Positions 40,441 to 52,233 of a stretch of DNA of 64,000 nt are shown here, in pieces. The translations under genes were made by a program, and so were the position numbers. Position 1 is the stretch's first letter. Every line of letters starts with the position of its first letter. The notes under the pieces are model-generated. The model made no database searches and was not told where the DNA came from. It saw only the letters and a program-made list of their open reading frames with translations. The DNA is from Lonicera japonica (lineage: Eukaryota > Streptophyta > Magnoliopsida > Dipsacales > Caprifoliaceae), in the NCBI GenBank assembly GCA_021464415.1, contig CM038467.1, positions 51,007,309 through 51,071,308 on the forward strand, written 5' to 3'.

Positions 40441-42629
40441 AGTTTGAGAACTATCATATTTCTCGTATTATTTAATGAATTAGCTTTGTTCTATTTGAAT
40501 CAAGTTATGCTACTGCCATACTATCCCATATTTTTAATTGATACGTGTCACATAATTTCGTAATTTATGGTTTCTTTGATTAATATGTATATGTATCAGG
40601 ATATGTATATTAAATGGGATAATCAATATATAATGGAATAATTAACGTGTTTTTTATTTAAGTGGAATAATTCTGATAATCAATAATTACTGTTATTTAT
40701 GGGTACTCAAATGACGTTAGAATTTTACTGATAATTTGATATTGTGAGTACTGTTATTTTACATAATTTTATTGATAGTTGGGTATTGTGAGTATGTGTT
40801 TTTATCTAATAAATTTACATAATGTTCCAAAATTCTTAATCCAATGGCGGAGCCAAGATTTAAACAAAGGAGGTCAACATTAGAGCCATGACTAGCGAGG
40901 CTTCAGATAATGGGTGAAGTGTGAAGGTGAAGTGTCGGTTTAGGAAGAAAGGTAATTGAAAACATGAATAAAACCAAGATATAATCTTCCGAGGGGGGAG
41001 GGGTGGGGGGCATCATGCAATTTTGAAGGATGTTGTATTTATCAAGATACCAAAACAATCTTAATTTTGTCAAAACATGCTTAGTACAAGGATATACATT
41101 ATGTTTTTTCTATCATTTATAGCTAATCTGACAAAATATATAACTTTTTTTTTGTCTTGAATTAAGAGTTTAGTTTCTTTTTTAGAATATAAACAATATT
41201 GTGTCGGATCTTATAGTAGTAAATAAATTTTGTTTCTGACTATTTGTTATGTCAAAATTAATAAATCCTTTATAAAAGGTACGTACAAAATTCAAATATG
41301 GATTATTAACTTTAGAGGATAAAATATGGCATGCGCAATAGAAATAAACACTTAAAATACAACACAAAAATAGTAAGGGGGTCTTGCCAAGAGCTCTAGC
41401 ACAAGTAATAACATTCACCCTCAATTAATCCCACTTGTGGGGTTTGGATCTAAGCCATGTCTTCCTTGTTCACTCGTTTGATTCGAGTTTTTGTTCGTTC
41501 TTGGAATCCAAAACAGTTATTTCACATGAAAAGTTTGAAACTCATCAACTTATGATTCAACCTCTTGATATAGAATAATAAAACTTTTAGTTTGAATTTA
41601 CCAATTTAAAATTCAATAATAAAGCAAAATTCAAACCAAACAAGTATAAATATGAACACTACAAGTGAAAGAGGGGGATGGGGATAAGGCCCAAAACCTT
41701 TTCTTTTTTTTGAAAGAAATATTAGAGGGGGCCATTTGTATATAGATATATTATTTTACGAAAAGCTATGTAAACTTTAACATATATCAGAGACCTTTAG
41801 ATATGAAAAAGTTAAACATGAAACCAGCCACTAAGTTACTTATCATCTTTATTAACTATTTCTTTTGGATTCAGTGTAGATTAGTCCCGAGCTAGTTTTA
41901 ATTTCCTATCATCCCCCTTGAAAATCAATTATAGGTAAGCTGAAAAAAGCTCAAACGAACAAGTTTCAGTTCTAGATAAAGAGTATATATGTAGTACGTA
42001 ATCAAACACCAAATTTCTATATATAAAAGAAAAAAAATGAAAATAAGTGTTTTCTTCTTTGTTTTCGTACGGACAAATATGCCCCCCCTATTGGTTTCAT
42101 TTTATGTTTAGGATATACTTCGTACTATTTAACTTATAAGTTCACGTTAAAATCAATATCTATGGAGCATATTCGAAAGTGGCCTTGACATATAGCTTAG
42201 AGGAGTTTTTAATATAATGACTTGCCTGAATCTTTCACAATTCCTAGATGATAATTGATGATTTGATTCAGTACACATATAATGTTATTTGCAACAAAAT
42301 TAAACGGTGCATGGATAATTTTTTATTTTTTTTTATGTAGTGTTGTTTTGACCATTTTCTTAGAGCAAATATCCGCAATTGTTTTAGACTTAAACTTATG
42401 AGAAATCACATGTTTTAACTTTTTTTCTTTAAAGCCTTTGAAATTATATTTACTATATACATCTATGTCGTCAAGGTGATCAGTAGCATAGTGTTTTTCC
42501 CCTTCTTATGAACAAGCATACCATTATTTTCATTAAGGTCATTTAAATAGTAAATTGATAGTTCTGTTCCAAAAAAAATAATAGTAAATTGATAGTTTAC
42601 TGAATACTGATTGTAAAAGGAGCATTTAA
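40441..42629. other. No gene; AT-rich non-coding
   Basis: Only short chance ORFs. A G-rich patch lies at 40991-41010. Confidence 0.5.
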
Positions 42630-42915
42630 GGCTCCGTTTGATTATAAAGATGAAAAAGGAAAATAAATTTAGTTAGTTTGTGTGAAAAGATAGAAAATAA
42701 GGTGATAGATGTTATTCATTTTATGAGTATATATCCTCCATCCTTCAATAATTTTGGTGAAAATTTTTTACTCACCACCAAGTAAAGAAAATATCTTCAT
42801 GGAAAAACTTAAAAATCAAGAGGATATCACCTCTATCACTCAACTTATTTTCTATTTTTTCACACAAACTAACTAAATTTATTTTCCTTTTCCATCTTTG
42901 TAATCAAACGGAGCC
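42630..42915. mobile_element. MITE with ~78-bp terminal inverted repeats, TTAA flanks
   Basis: 286 bp. It starts GGCTCCGTTTGATTA and ends TAATCAAACGGAGCC. About 78 bp of each arm are near-perfect reverse complements, with TTAGTTTGTGTGAAAA in both. The flanking TTAA is duplicated (42626-42629, 42916-42919). No ORF. Same family as 28103-28412 and the half copy in front of the RLP gene. TTAA fits a piggyBac-like or a 3-bp TTA/TAA (PIF/Harbinger) target; this cannot be decided here. Confidence 0.88.
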
Positions 42916-42919
42916 TTAA

Positions 42920-44219
42920 ATTATAAATTAATTGACAATTGAACTACAAGAGTGTGGGTGCCAAAAAGTTGAGCAACTCAAAACAAAAGTGTGACTAGCT
43001 CTAGCATAGAAATGAGTCCACAAACAACCCCAAGGAGAGGATAATTTGGTTCTTCTGGCCAGTTCAACCACTGATCCGGCAGTACATCCACCCTTGAGTG
43101 TGCGTGCATACTTTTTATTTACTCAAAGGGATAAGTAAGGAAAGTTTACAAGGGGGAGTTACAGAGCTCTCTTAAGTTCTATGCTAATGGAACTATATTC
43201 TCGCTAAGGGGATAATTTGGAGATCAAATATCCTTTGATGTGCCTTACCCACGTAAGGTCTTGTTCATATTCCTTTTAGCATTATCCTTGTTCACATGAG
43301 CAATAGTGGTTATTTCCCTTTGTACGTCATCTTCTAGCCAGTAACCTTTTTATATGATGGTTGGCCTATCAAGTCAGTACAAAGTCCCTTACCACACAGA
43401 TCTACTAGATGAGGACTTTGTGATGATTAAAGTTAGGGTTAGAGCATTGTTTGGGCTTTTGCCTAATTTTTCAGTAATGTGAGCCAACTTCACTCCAGAT
43501 CATTAGGTCATCTAACATAGCTTGACCATTCTGACCGGCTGTCTATTTTTAGCCTCCCACAATTGCCCCCAAGCATCGGAGCTCAGCCATTAGGTTGAGA
43601 TCGCGTGCTTAGAACTTCAAACCTCGTGCTCTGTGCCATTGTGGATGCTCGTGTTCTATCTTCAACACTTGGTTATTTTTCACAAGTTTTAAAAGAAAAC
43701 CAATCTTTTTAAGCTTCCTAAAGAAGCTAATCTATACACCTGGCAGTTGTGTCATTTTGCCATTGGCTGTCGGTCATTTCAAAAATAGATGGGATTTTGC
43801 TCGTGGGCCTTACATTTAATGCGTAACATGATTACATAAAGGTTCCTAAAGCTAGGACTGTTGTTTTTTAGGAGAGAGGAAAATACGAGTGTAAATTTTG
43901 TTTTTTCCTCTATTTCCTTTATTTTCCTCTTCTTCTTTTATTTTCTATATCCTTCCATGATCTTCTCCCCTCGTTCTTCACCTGAATCTTCAAAAGCATA
44001 GATCTACCACTATTTCCTGCACTTTCTGGTGGATTTGTCTAGTTTATCACACATCAAGAGTTATATTCATCCATTTTTAGGGCTAGATTTTTGGTTTTCG
44101 GTTAGTGTTTATCCAACTTTCCCTTTTTTGGTTCATTTGTTCTTTATTGTTCTTCATCCTCAATTAAGGATTAGCACCATGAATTTGGCCATAGGTTTAT
44201 CCTTAAAGACCTAGCACGG
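42920..44219. other. No recognised gene
   Basis: Non-coding or unassigned. 43880-43990 is pyrimidine-rich, like a leader. Confidence 0.35.
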
Positions 44220-45960
44220 ATGATCCCTCCTAAAGGGGAGGACCCATTTGATGAGACATAATTAAGTCATAACAAATTCCCTGTCGACATTTCCAGTTTC
44301 AAGGAGGCCGAGCTTACATTGCCATTTTAATTTGCTCGCTTCTAGTCAAGTTCCTTTGAACCAATCACCTAACAATGTGCCAACTGAGCCCTAGTGTCCT
44401 TAGAATAATTTTAGGGGTTGATATCATAAACAAGATTCTTGACACAACGTTAGGGCTAGTTAAGCTTAGATACTACTACACCTTTAGTAAAGGTAAATAC
44501 AACTTTGACTTGAGGGCTAGAATAAATTCTCCCAGTCTAGTCACGCTTTGCTAGACTCGAGCAAAGGGCAGATGAGGATGCCATAATTTTGGTCGGCAAT
44601 GTGGATCCTAGTCCCGTGAATAAACCGAATCCAAGGATAGCTTTTGGACTTAGTCCATCCTTAACTTTGGTCATTTCATCATTTCCTTATACTCTTATCG
44701 CTTTTGCGATCTAACACTTATATACTTTTTTTATAATTGCATGCAATAATAAAATGTTTGAGAAGCCTTTTTTGGCAGAGGTCCAAGTTGATTAGCTAAA
44801 CTCCATTTTTAGCCACGATGGCGGTGGTTGGCCTATTAAGCTAAAACATCCCCAAGCAAGTCATAAGCTTCTTGGATATCACTGCTCCACCAATTTTTTC
44901 AGCAAATGAAACAACAATTTGCAATGGATAGGGAAAAAGCTAACCTTTAAACTTGGTCAATATAAGTTCGTCATAAAGAATTCGAGATTAAAGAGGAGTT
45001 TGAGAAACAAAAGGGCATAAGGCAAGATGACCATGGGTGGCTTCGTTTCCTAGTAGGTTCCCTTTCTTTCTTTACCAGCCTCCAAGAACTAAGTCGAGAA
45101 AGAAAGCAAGCAACTCCAAGAGATAGAAGAGGCTTCTAAGGCCGAGTAAGATATCGCGCTACTTTGCTGATCAAAAAAGGCCAAAATCATTTCTCAACAA
45201 CAATCACCAACACTTCAACAACCACCACCCCAACTAATCCCAAAGTACTATTTATTGGACGAATCGACAAAGTTCGTCCATTCTTCAAGCTCGGGGAACA
45301 ACTCAGTTGTCAGGCAAACATCCAACCTTGACAACATGCCAATTAACTTCCAAGAGGCCTTGAAACGGAAGAAAGCTGAAAAGAAAGTTGGTAAAGCTCT
45401 TTCTGGAGGGGTTGGGAAAAGCTCAAAGAGGTTAAAACCTCAAATAACTGAGAAGACGTGGCTGGTTCTATGGCCAGTTTTGTGACCATAATCAAGCGAG
45501 CTGCCCCATCAGTTACCTTGGGCACTAAGACATCCATGCCCGATCTTATTGCAATTGGCCCTCCTCTAGAGGGAACTTGTAAGGCTGCCAAGTAGGATAA
45601 TAGTTTTGGATGAGCAAGAATACCAAATTACTATCCATGTCATGGAGTATGAGCCGCTCAATGACTTAAGTATCAAAGTTGTTTATTCCATGCTTAAGAT
45701 AATGTTCATCCATTCTTGCCACAAATCTTTTTTTTTACTCTTTTTTTTTGTTTTTAAAGTGTTTGCTTCTTTTTGCTTTCAGTCCGTGCATTACCTCTAC
45801 AATTTGGACAATAAGCAGGTTGAGAAGGCAAACTAGTTAAGGTCTGATACTGAGACATCCATCAAGAACACCAAGAAGGTGGCCAAGAAGGCTCTTGACA
45901 TTGAAAAGGACAGAGATTAGCGAAAAATGGACCTTAGGCTAGTTGACTCTACTAAAACAA
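44220..45960 (+). pseudogene. Degenerate coding-like region, transposon suspected
   Basis: Scattered plus-strand frames with coding-like composition but frequent stops. The clearest is 45160-45485, with a Gln/Pro-rich stretch, then a Lys-rich segment (L-K-R-K-K-A-E-K-K-V-G-K-A). Another Lys-rich coiled-coil-like stretch lies at 45840-45930. The style resembles gag-like or accessory proteins of plant transposons, but no diagnostic motif was found. Confidence 0.25.
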
Positions 45961-47323
45961 TGCAAGTTATAACACCTAACTCCAAGTGGTTAGTCAAGTA
46001 ATAAATACTTGGTAAGTCTGAGGTCTAATGCATAGGAATGACGCGTAGTTCTCTGAGTTAGGAATGTTTCTTTCAAAAGAGAGAAGATAAAAATAAAGAA
46101 AATATGATTTTGGAAGAAAAGCAAAATATTACTAACACACATTATTTATCTAACTAAAGGCATTATAAACTTAACTTAACATGCAACTAAAGGGAAACTA
46201 ACAACTAATGCAAGGTTTTCTAACTAAAAGCAAACTAACATAACACTATGGGAAAATGCAATAATGTTTAAACAAGAAAAAGACTAAAAACAGCGTAGTA
46301 AACTAATTAAACATGTGAAAAACTTTAAATAAAATCAAGAATAAAAAGTGTTTGGGGTATACATAAGTTTCGGGCAACACAACGGTAATTTGATAAATCG
46401 AGAATTCTTTTCTCTTTAATTTTTGCTTAAAAATAAGCCTATATTCCATAAGCTAATTGACATCATAAACTTGTAATTTTCATGATAGTTCATGCCTGAC
46501 ATGAGCTATATGTACCAATACTAGTAACGGAATCAATTCACTTTACTTAATTTTACCAAAAACACTTGTTTATTTAAGTGAAGTAGTATTTGACACTACA
46601 AAACCTGTTATTAAAAGAAAGTGATTGTGGAAAGATTAAGAAAAACCAAAATTTAATTAAAAAAGGTTAAAACATGATTAAAATCAAATTTGAATCAAAA
46701 CGTGCAGTGAAAACACAAAATTGGCAATTTCGGTACCAAAAAGAAACGTTTAAAATGAATACCAAAAACAACGTATTCTTGTTTGAGATCTAAAGGGCCT
46801 ATTTGGTCCGTGGTTATTTTTTTTTTCCAAATTTTAAAAACTCAAGTCAAAATCAACTATACTTTTACACTTCAAAAAATTTATTTCACTTTACTTTCTC
46901 TCTCTAAAACAACTTTTAAAACACCATAACTTTAAATTCAAAAATAAAAATTAAATAAAAAATATATATTTAAAACATACTCGTCGAGATCTATAAAATA
47001 AGATTCATTGTGACTATTTTTTGAAATTTTTTTATGAGATTTTTAGTTGGTTGAAAAAAACTCAAAAAAAAAAACCAAATCCACTTTTCAACATCATTCT
47101 AAATTCTACCAAACACCATATTTTAAAAACTCAAATTAAAAACTTAACTAAAAATATCAACCAAACATCACCAAAAGATTCGAAACCAATTGATTTAGAG
47201 AGTATAGGCTGCTCTCTAACTTGACCGGTAAGGGTTTAGCGTAAAAATAACGTGTTGACCTAAAAAGTCATTAATCTTATTTTAATAATAATAATATATT
47301 AATCATGTGTTATTTATCATAAG
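45961..47323. other. No gene; includes A-rich repeat-like block
   Basis: 46800-47215 has a TATTTGGTCC start and a CCAAACATCACC end, with the phrase ATTTTAAAAACTCAA-T-AAAA twice in direct orientation (46838 and 47120). Possibly a diverged MITE. The ORF 47021-47224 is a chance frame. Confidence 0.35.
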
Positions 47324-48659
47324 TGTTGAATTAAGTATAGTCACAATTTTAAATCATCATCATTTGTGAAATGAAATTTACTAAAACCGACAATCCAAGC
47401 CGAGGTCAGACCTCCACAGGTACACAACTTACAAAAGCTTGCCTCACAAGATATTATTGATCAAGAAGCAATGACATACATTAGAGATAAAGTCAAAAAG
47501 AACAAGCGAAGAATCAAAGAAACGTATCAAGCATTCGAAAACTCGTTAAACCAAGAATTGAGTGAGTGCTTAGATTATTTGTAGATTTTCTTACTTGATC
47601 CTTCAAATATCTCAAACATCATCATACATCATTTATAGATTGACTCAAACAAATTTACAATTGAATCTCTTTGAAATCACTTTTCATAAACTGATTTTCA
47701 AAATAAATTCATTATAAATTCATACGAATGATTTTTGAGTTCCAACAAAAATAGGTGTCTTAGAAACATGTTTACAACATTTTTCAAGTATCAAAATGTA
47801 TTTTGGATTAACACTGTAAAAGTAAAAAAAATTGGAATTTTAGCCTGATAGACACTGGCCATCAGTCAACTTCACACCTAACCTCTAAAATGGCCACATA
47901 TTCTTTGGGACTATATCTTGAACATCTAAGACACATTTAAATATTCTTGAATCACTATTTCAACTATTTATCCTTCTATCATCAATATTTAAAAGATTCA
48001 AGTCATTGTTTGATCAACCCATTATCATTTTAAGCTATAAACCTTGATCAAATTTGATAACTCTAGTATGAGCTTTATCTTACATCCTTGTATATACTTG
48101 AGAGTTATTCTAAATTGGTGTGTATCACCAAACAAATTATATTCATCCGTTTGTGAGAGGATATCTCATTGTAGAGCAAGAGTGTTTCTTGTCTGAATGT
48201 AGTGATAAGGATTACACTTGTAAAAGGTTTGATTTTCACCCGTAAGAAAATTGGTTAGTGGAACTTCTCGGAGGAACTACTTGGGCGTGGACATATGGTC
48301 TAAACAACTAAACCTCGTGAACAAAAGAACTTTGTGTTCTACGGTTGCATTTTTCTAAACTCAAGCTTCTTATTTATCTTTATTGCTTTATCTTGAGTTT
48401 ATATCATTTGCGATGTGATCTGGCCTAGCTCCAGTTTCTTTTCAACCATGGTGGTTTGTGGCATTCCAAATGATGATCCGCACATAATGATCCACAAGGA
48501 TAGAGCATGGAAATTCAATAGGAATTCCATAGAATTTCACATGCTTAATGTAAGAATCTTGAATAATAATCATGCATTCAAAGGAGTTCCTAAAAATTGG
48601 GCATGGAAGTTTAAGATGAAGAACGCCTGAAGTTAAAAGGTGAAGAAATCAGAAAAAGT

Positions 48660-48745
48660 GTTTGATTAAAGCGTGGGCACGCCAAAGCTGAGAATTGTGT
48701 CCAAATGACAGAAGTGCTATTTTGATAAGGCGTGGGCACGCCTTA
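48660..48745. repeat. Two GGCGTGGGCACGCC-type near-palindromes
   Basis: GCGTGGGCACGCC occurs at about 48680 and again at about 48730, both within sequence lying just before the gypsy LTR start. The arms GGCGTG/CACGCC are self-complementary around a GG centre. Confidence 0.75.
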
Positions 48746-48791
48746 ATCTCCAAAATTTGGCCTTATTTTCTAGCATGTTCTCACGACTGGC

Positions 48792-49330
48792 TGTTGGAAT
48801 AATTTAATTAGTTTTATTTAATTATTTTGTAGTTCTTAAAGCCCAATGATTATTATTATTTAGAGTATTGTCATGTTAGGAATGTATTGGGCTTATTTTA
48901 GAATATTTATTAGTTTCCTTATTGCATTATGATTATTCTAGATGTTATTTTCCTTTTCTAAATAGGAATTATTTTGCATATTGTTTTAGGAAACTAATTA
49001 GTTGCGTTATGTCCTATTTAAGGAGATCTATTTCATTGTTTGAGAGAAAGACTTTGATAATTATAATAGAGTGTTTTCACTTTTGAGTTCTTAAGAACTT
49101 GTTAAATGATTACGAATTGATTTATTTGTATTGTTCTTGACTTATCAATTGATCATTCACAATCAATTGTGGTGTCTTTGATTATACCAAGGTTCACACC
49201 TCCATTATTGGTGTTGGGTTGAGGTTTATCTTCCATCTATCGCCCAATTCCAAGGTTCTAGTCTGTTTACAAACTACGGGTCAAGGATTCACAAACAATA
49301 TGGTTAGGAGTACGATCTGGGATCGCTTCA
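48792..49330 (+). repeat. Gypsy LTR nested in copia LTR
   Basis: Third copy of the LTR family at 25275 and 39838: AGTTCTTAAAGCCCAATGAT, TTATTATTTAGAGT, GGGCTTATTTTAGAAT, CCTATTTAAGGAGAT, AGAACTTGTTAAA, TTATCAATTGATCATTCAC, AATTGTGGTGTCTTTG, ATACCAAGGTTCACACC and TTGGTGTTGGGTTGAGGT. It starts TGTTGGAATAA. No clean target duplication was seen, so the insert also includes 48420-48791. Confidence 0.6.
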
Positions 49331-49470
49331 ACTTGATTGTTTCCTATATTTGGCCATTCATTATTTACTTAATCATTTTTTAAAAGCATTTTAAATTCCA
49401 CATTTTACTCTAAAAACCCTATTCACCCCCTCTAGGGTTATTGTCTGACCTACATAACGATCAAACTAGT

Positions 49471-51314
49471 TTAGTTCTTTTATTGAAAAGATTTCATTAG
49501 AGTTCTTATAAACATATGTAATTAGCATATGAGGATAATAATCTAATAAAAATCAAATTTGTATTAACCTTCAACCAATCAAAAAAATAAATTAGAATTG
49601 AGTTCTGGAAAGAAAAACTACCGCATCTATATACCCGGTCCTTAGAGACCCTTAACTAATGAGCTAGCCGGACATTCATAATAGATTCATGAGCAATAAA
49701 CTAAATATATAAATCAATGTATAACTCAACATAAAGGTCTCAAGACAAAATGATGGAATTAATAAGACTAGCATGTGGAATTACACAATTGATAATCAAA
49801 AAGCAAATAAACTAGAACAAATTGGAAAAATAATAAATTGAATTGAACCTCAATGATATGATCTGAATCCTGGACAAAAAAAATGTCTTCTTGCATTTGG
49901 ATCACTACTTAAATAAGGTTATAAAAGTCTAAAGTAAAAGAAACAAAGTAATCTCTATAAAATCTAAATTCTCTTTCAAAGACCTTATTTGGTATGTAAA
50001 AGCCAGTTTCATAATTTGGGGTAGCATATAAATATATATATTATATATTCTTCTGACTTTTTTATTCATATAGTTGTTTCATAAACCATCCTTCATGTAA
50101 TTTGCAAATTCTAGCTCAATGGCCAGTAAAATGGGCTTGAATTGAAATTTGCTGTTGAAAAATAAGGGGAGAATAGATTCTACTTCATGTAATTGATTAT
50201 GCTTCATAGCTTTGCGCACTGTTAGCATTTTTGCGCTAAACTTTTTCTTTCGAACTCCGATTGAGGCATAATTTTTTCCTACATGTTACTGATTTAGAGT
50301 TCTACAAGTTATATGTCTAGAGTTATCTTCAAATTCCTTATGAATCAATACTAGATTCAGCTAGAAACACATGACTTCATTTTGGTAAAGTTCTTTTTAA
50401 TCCAAAAAACTTCTTAAATTCAATTCCAACGAGTTCTCTTAGCATGGGCTTGCTTTATTGACTTATCTTGGACTCTTACATTCACTCCAACTGTGATTGG
50501 ACTTCAATATTTACTTTAGATCACTACTTGAGTTCAATTCAACTTTGAATTTAACCGGGCAATGGCTAATTTTGAGGATTTTAGCTCCGGTTTTGCACTT
50601 GTTCACTTTTAACCTATAAAAAGGAAAAATTGCACTAGAAAAGACACATTTATCGAATTTCATAATTAAAACTCAAATCTCAATATTTCTGAATAATTAT
50701 AATGAAAGTCATGCACAATGAGCCACCTAAACAAGTCTAAAAGTGCGTTATTTTGGCTCAATCACATTCCCAGAACTAACTCATTGGTAGTCTCTAGGGA
50801 TGAAGTGAACTATACTAGAGAGAGAAAAAAAAACACATACATGCTAACCTAAACTAATGATTGCATTAAACAAATGCAACAAGCCTTTAAATCCTTACGT
50901 TCCCCCTAGTAAAGACAAGTTTTGTCTCTTAAGGGTTTCAGTAAGTGTACGAGAAAAATTCAGATTTACAAATCAATGTCAAGTCCTAAGGAAACCTCCA
51001 CTTTGTGAAATTTTCTAATGTGGTTTAGTAAGGACCTAAACCACTTTAACATTGTATCCGTAAGACATATACCTAGGAAATCAAAATTCTAAAGCAATCA
51101 AAAGCAAAACGTGTTTGTATGAACCTTTGAGCATGTGCAGGCAATTGCAATAAGGATCAACCTAAAAACCAATCGTAACTCCACACTTTGCTTTTGATAA
51201 ACATTGACTCAGACTATTACTAGGCTTACACTCAACAAGTAAATCACTCAAAATTGTGTGTATCATATACACATGAGTTATAAAGCGTAAGTATAAGCAA
51301 ATTCAAAAGTCTCA
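49471..51314. other. No gene recognised
   Basis: Unassigned AT-rich sequence without long ORFs or clear repeats. Confidence 0.4.
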
Positions 51315-51805
51315 TCTATATTATAAAACAACAAGTTTGACTTAAAAAGTATAAAGATCTAATGGTTAAAAATACACATATTATGGTGTGCATTAGTTTT
51401 ACACCCTTGGATGAGTTTTATACACACATCAAGATGTCACATCAAAGTTAAAACACTCACGCCAATAATATACACACAATAAACTCTAACAAATTAATAA
51501 TTTTGTCTATACGAAAAATGCTATAACTTAAAATAAAAAATTTAAAATTTAATAAAAATTTAATTTTTAAAATCTACTGATCAATATCAATTAAACAAGA
51601 TCCATCATGACTATAAAATTATGTCAAAAAATCAAGAAAAATTATTGAGTAACATTTAAGAATCCATACATTGTTGGATTATTTTTACATTTTCCGTTGA
51701 TGTTTGTTGAAATAAACTAATGATGTTTGTCTATTTAGATTTAGAGCTCGTTATTTTTTATTATAATATTATTTCACCGTGCCGAACGGCACAGGTATAC
51801 CCTAG
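51315..51805 (+). mobile_element. Non-autonomous Helitron (491 bp)
   Basis: The 5' end TCTATATTATAAAAC (preceded by A at 51314) is the usual plant Helitron start. The 3' end has a perfect hairpin, GTGCCG-AA-CGGCAC (51779-51792), nine bases before the terminal CTAG (51802-51805), followed by T at 51806. This fits insertion between A and T with no target duplication. No Rep/helicase ORF is present. Confidence 0.85.
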
Positions 51806-52178
51806 TTTATACATAAAAGAAATAACACTAAAACTAAAAGAATAAGAATCTCATAGAAAGATATTCAAGAATAAAGAGGTGAAATACTTTAACACCATCG
51901 CACCAATCTTACCTCAAAACCAAATCGATAAGGATCAATTAGGAATTTCATTTGGTTGTAATGGGGCTAATGGTTACTGGGATATTAAAACAACTAGTAA
52001 ACAAGGAGTTCAAAGTGACTCGCATACTTAAGCAAACTTCTTTTTCATGATTAAAGGCTTTTAAAACACATTATAGCTCATTCTTCAATTTTCTTTTTTC
52101 TATTACCCTCCTTTATTTCAATCTTCCTTTTTGCATATTCATATTTAACTTTTCGTTCTCATTCATTATCATTTTGCC

Positions 52179-52233
<55 letters not shown>

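Larger units (their letters stand above)
47324..49470 (+). repeat. Ty1/copia LTR interrupted by another LTR
   Basis: Starts TGTTGAATTAAG (47324). 48226-48400 is homologous to the minus-strand LTR at 8250-9597: TTTGATTTTCACC-GTAAGAAAAT, ACTACTTGG, CATATGG and TCGTGAACAAAA. The LTR end (CCCTATTCACCCCCTCTAGGG, about 49418-49438) matches CCTATTCAGCCCCCTAGGG of that LTR. Between about 48420 and 49330 it is split by foreign sequence that includes a gypsy LTR. Outer ends and target duplication could not be fixed. Confidence 0.55.

Noticed and set aside
47021..47224. 67-codon Lys-rich ORF
   Set aside because: Low-complexity A-rich sequence, no codon structure.
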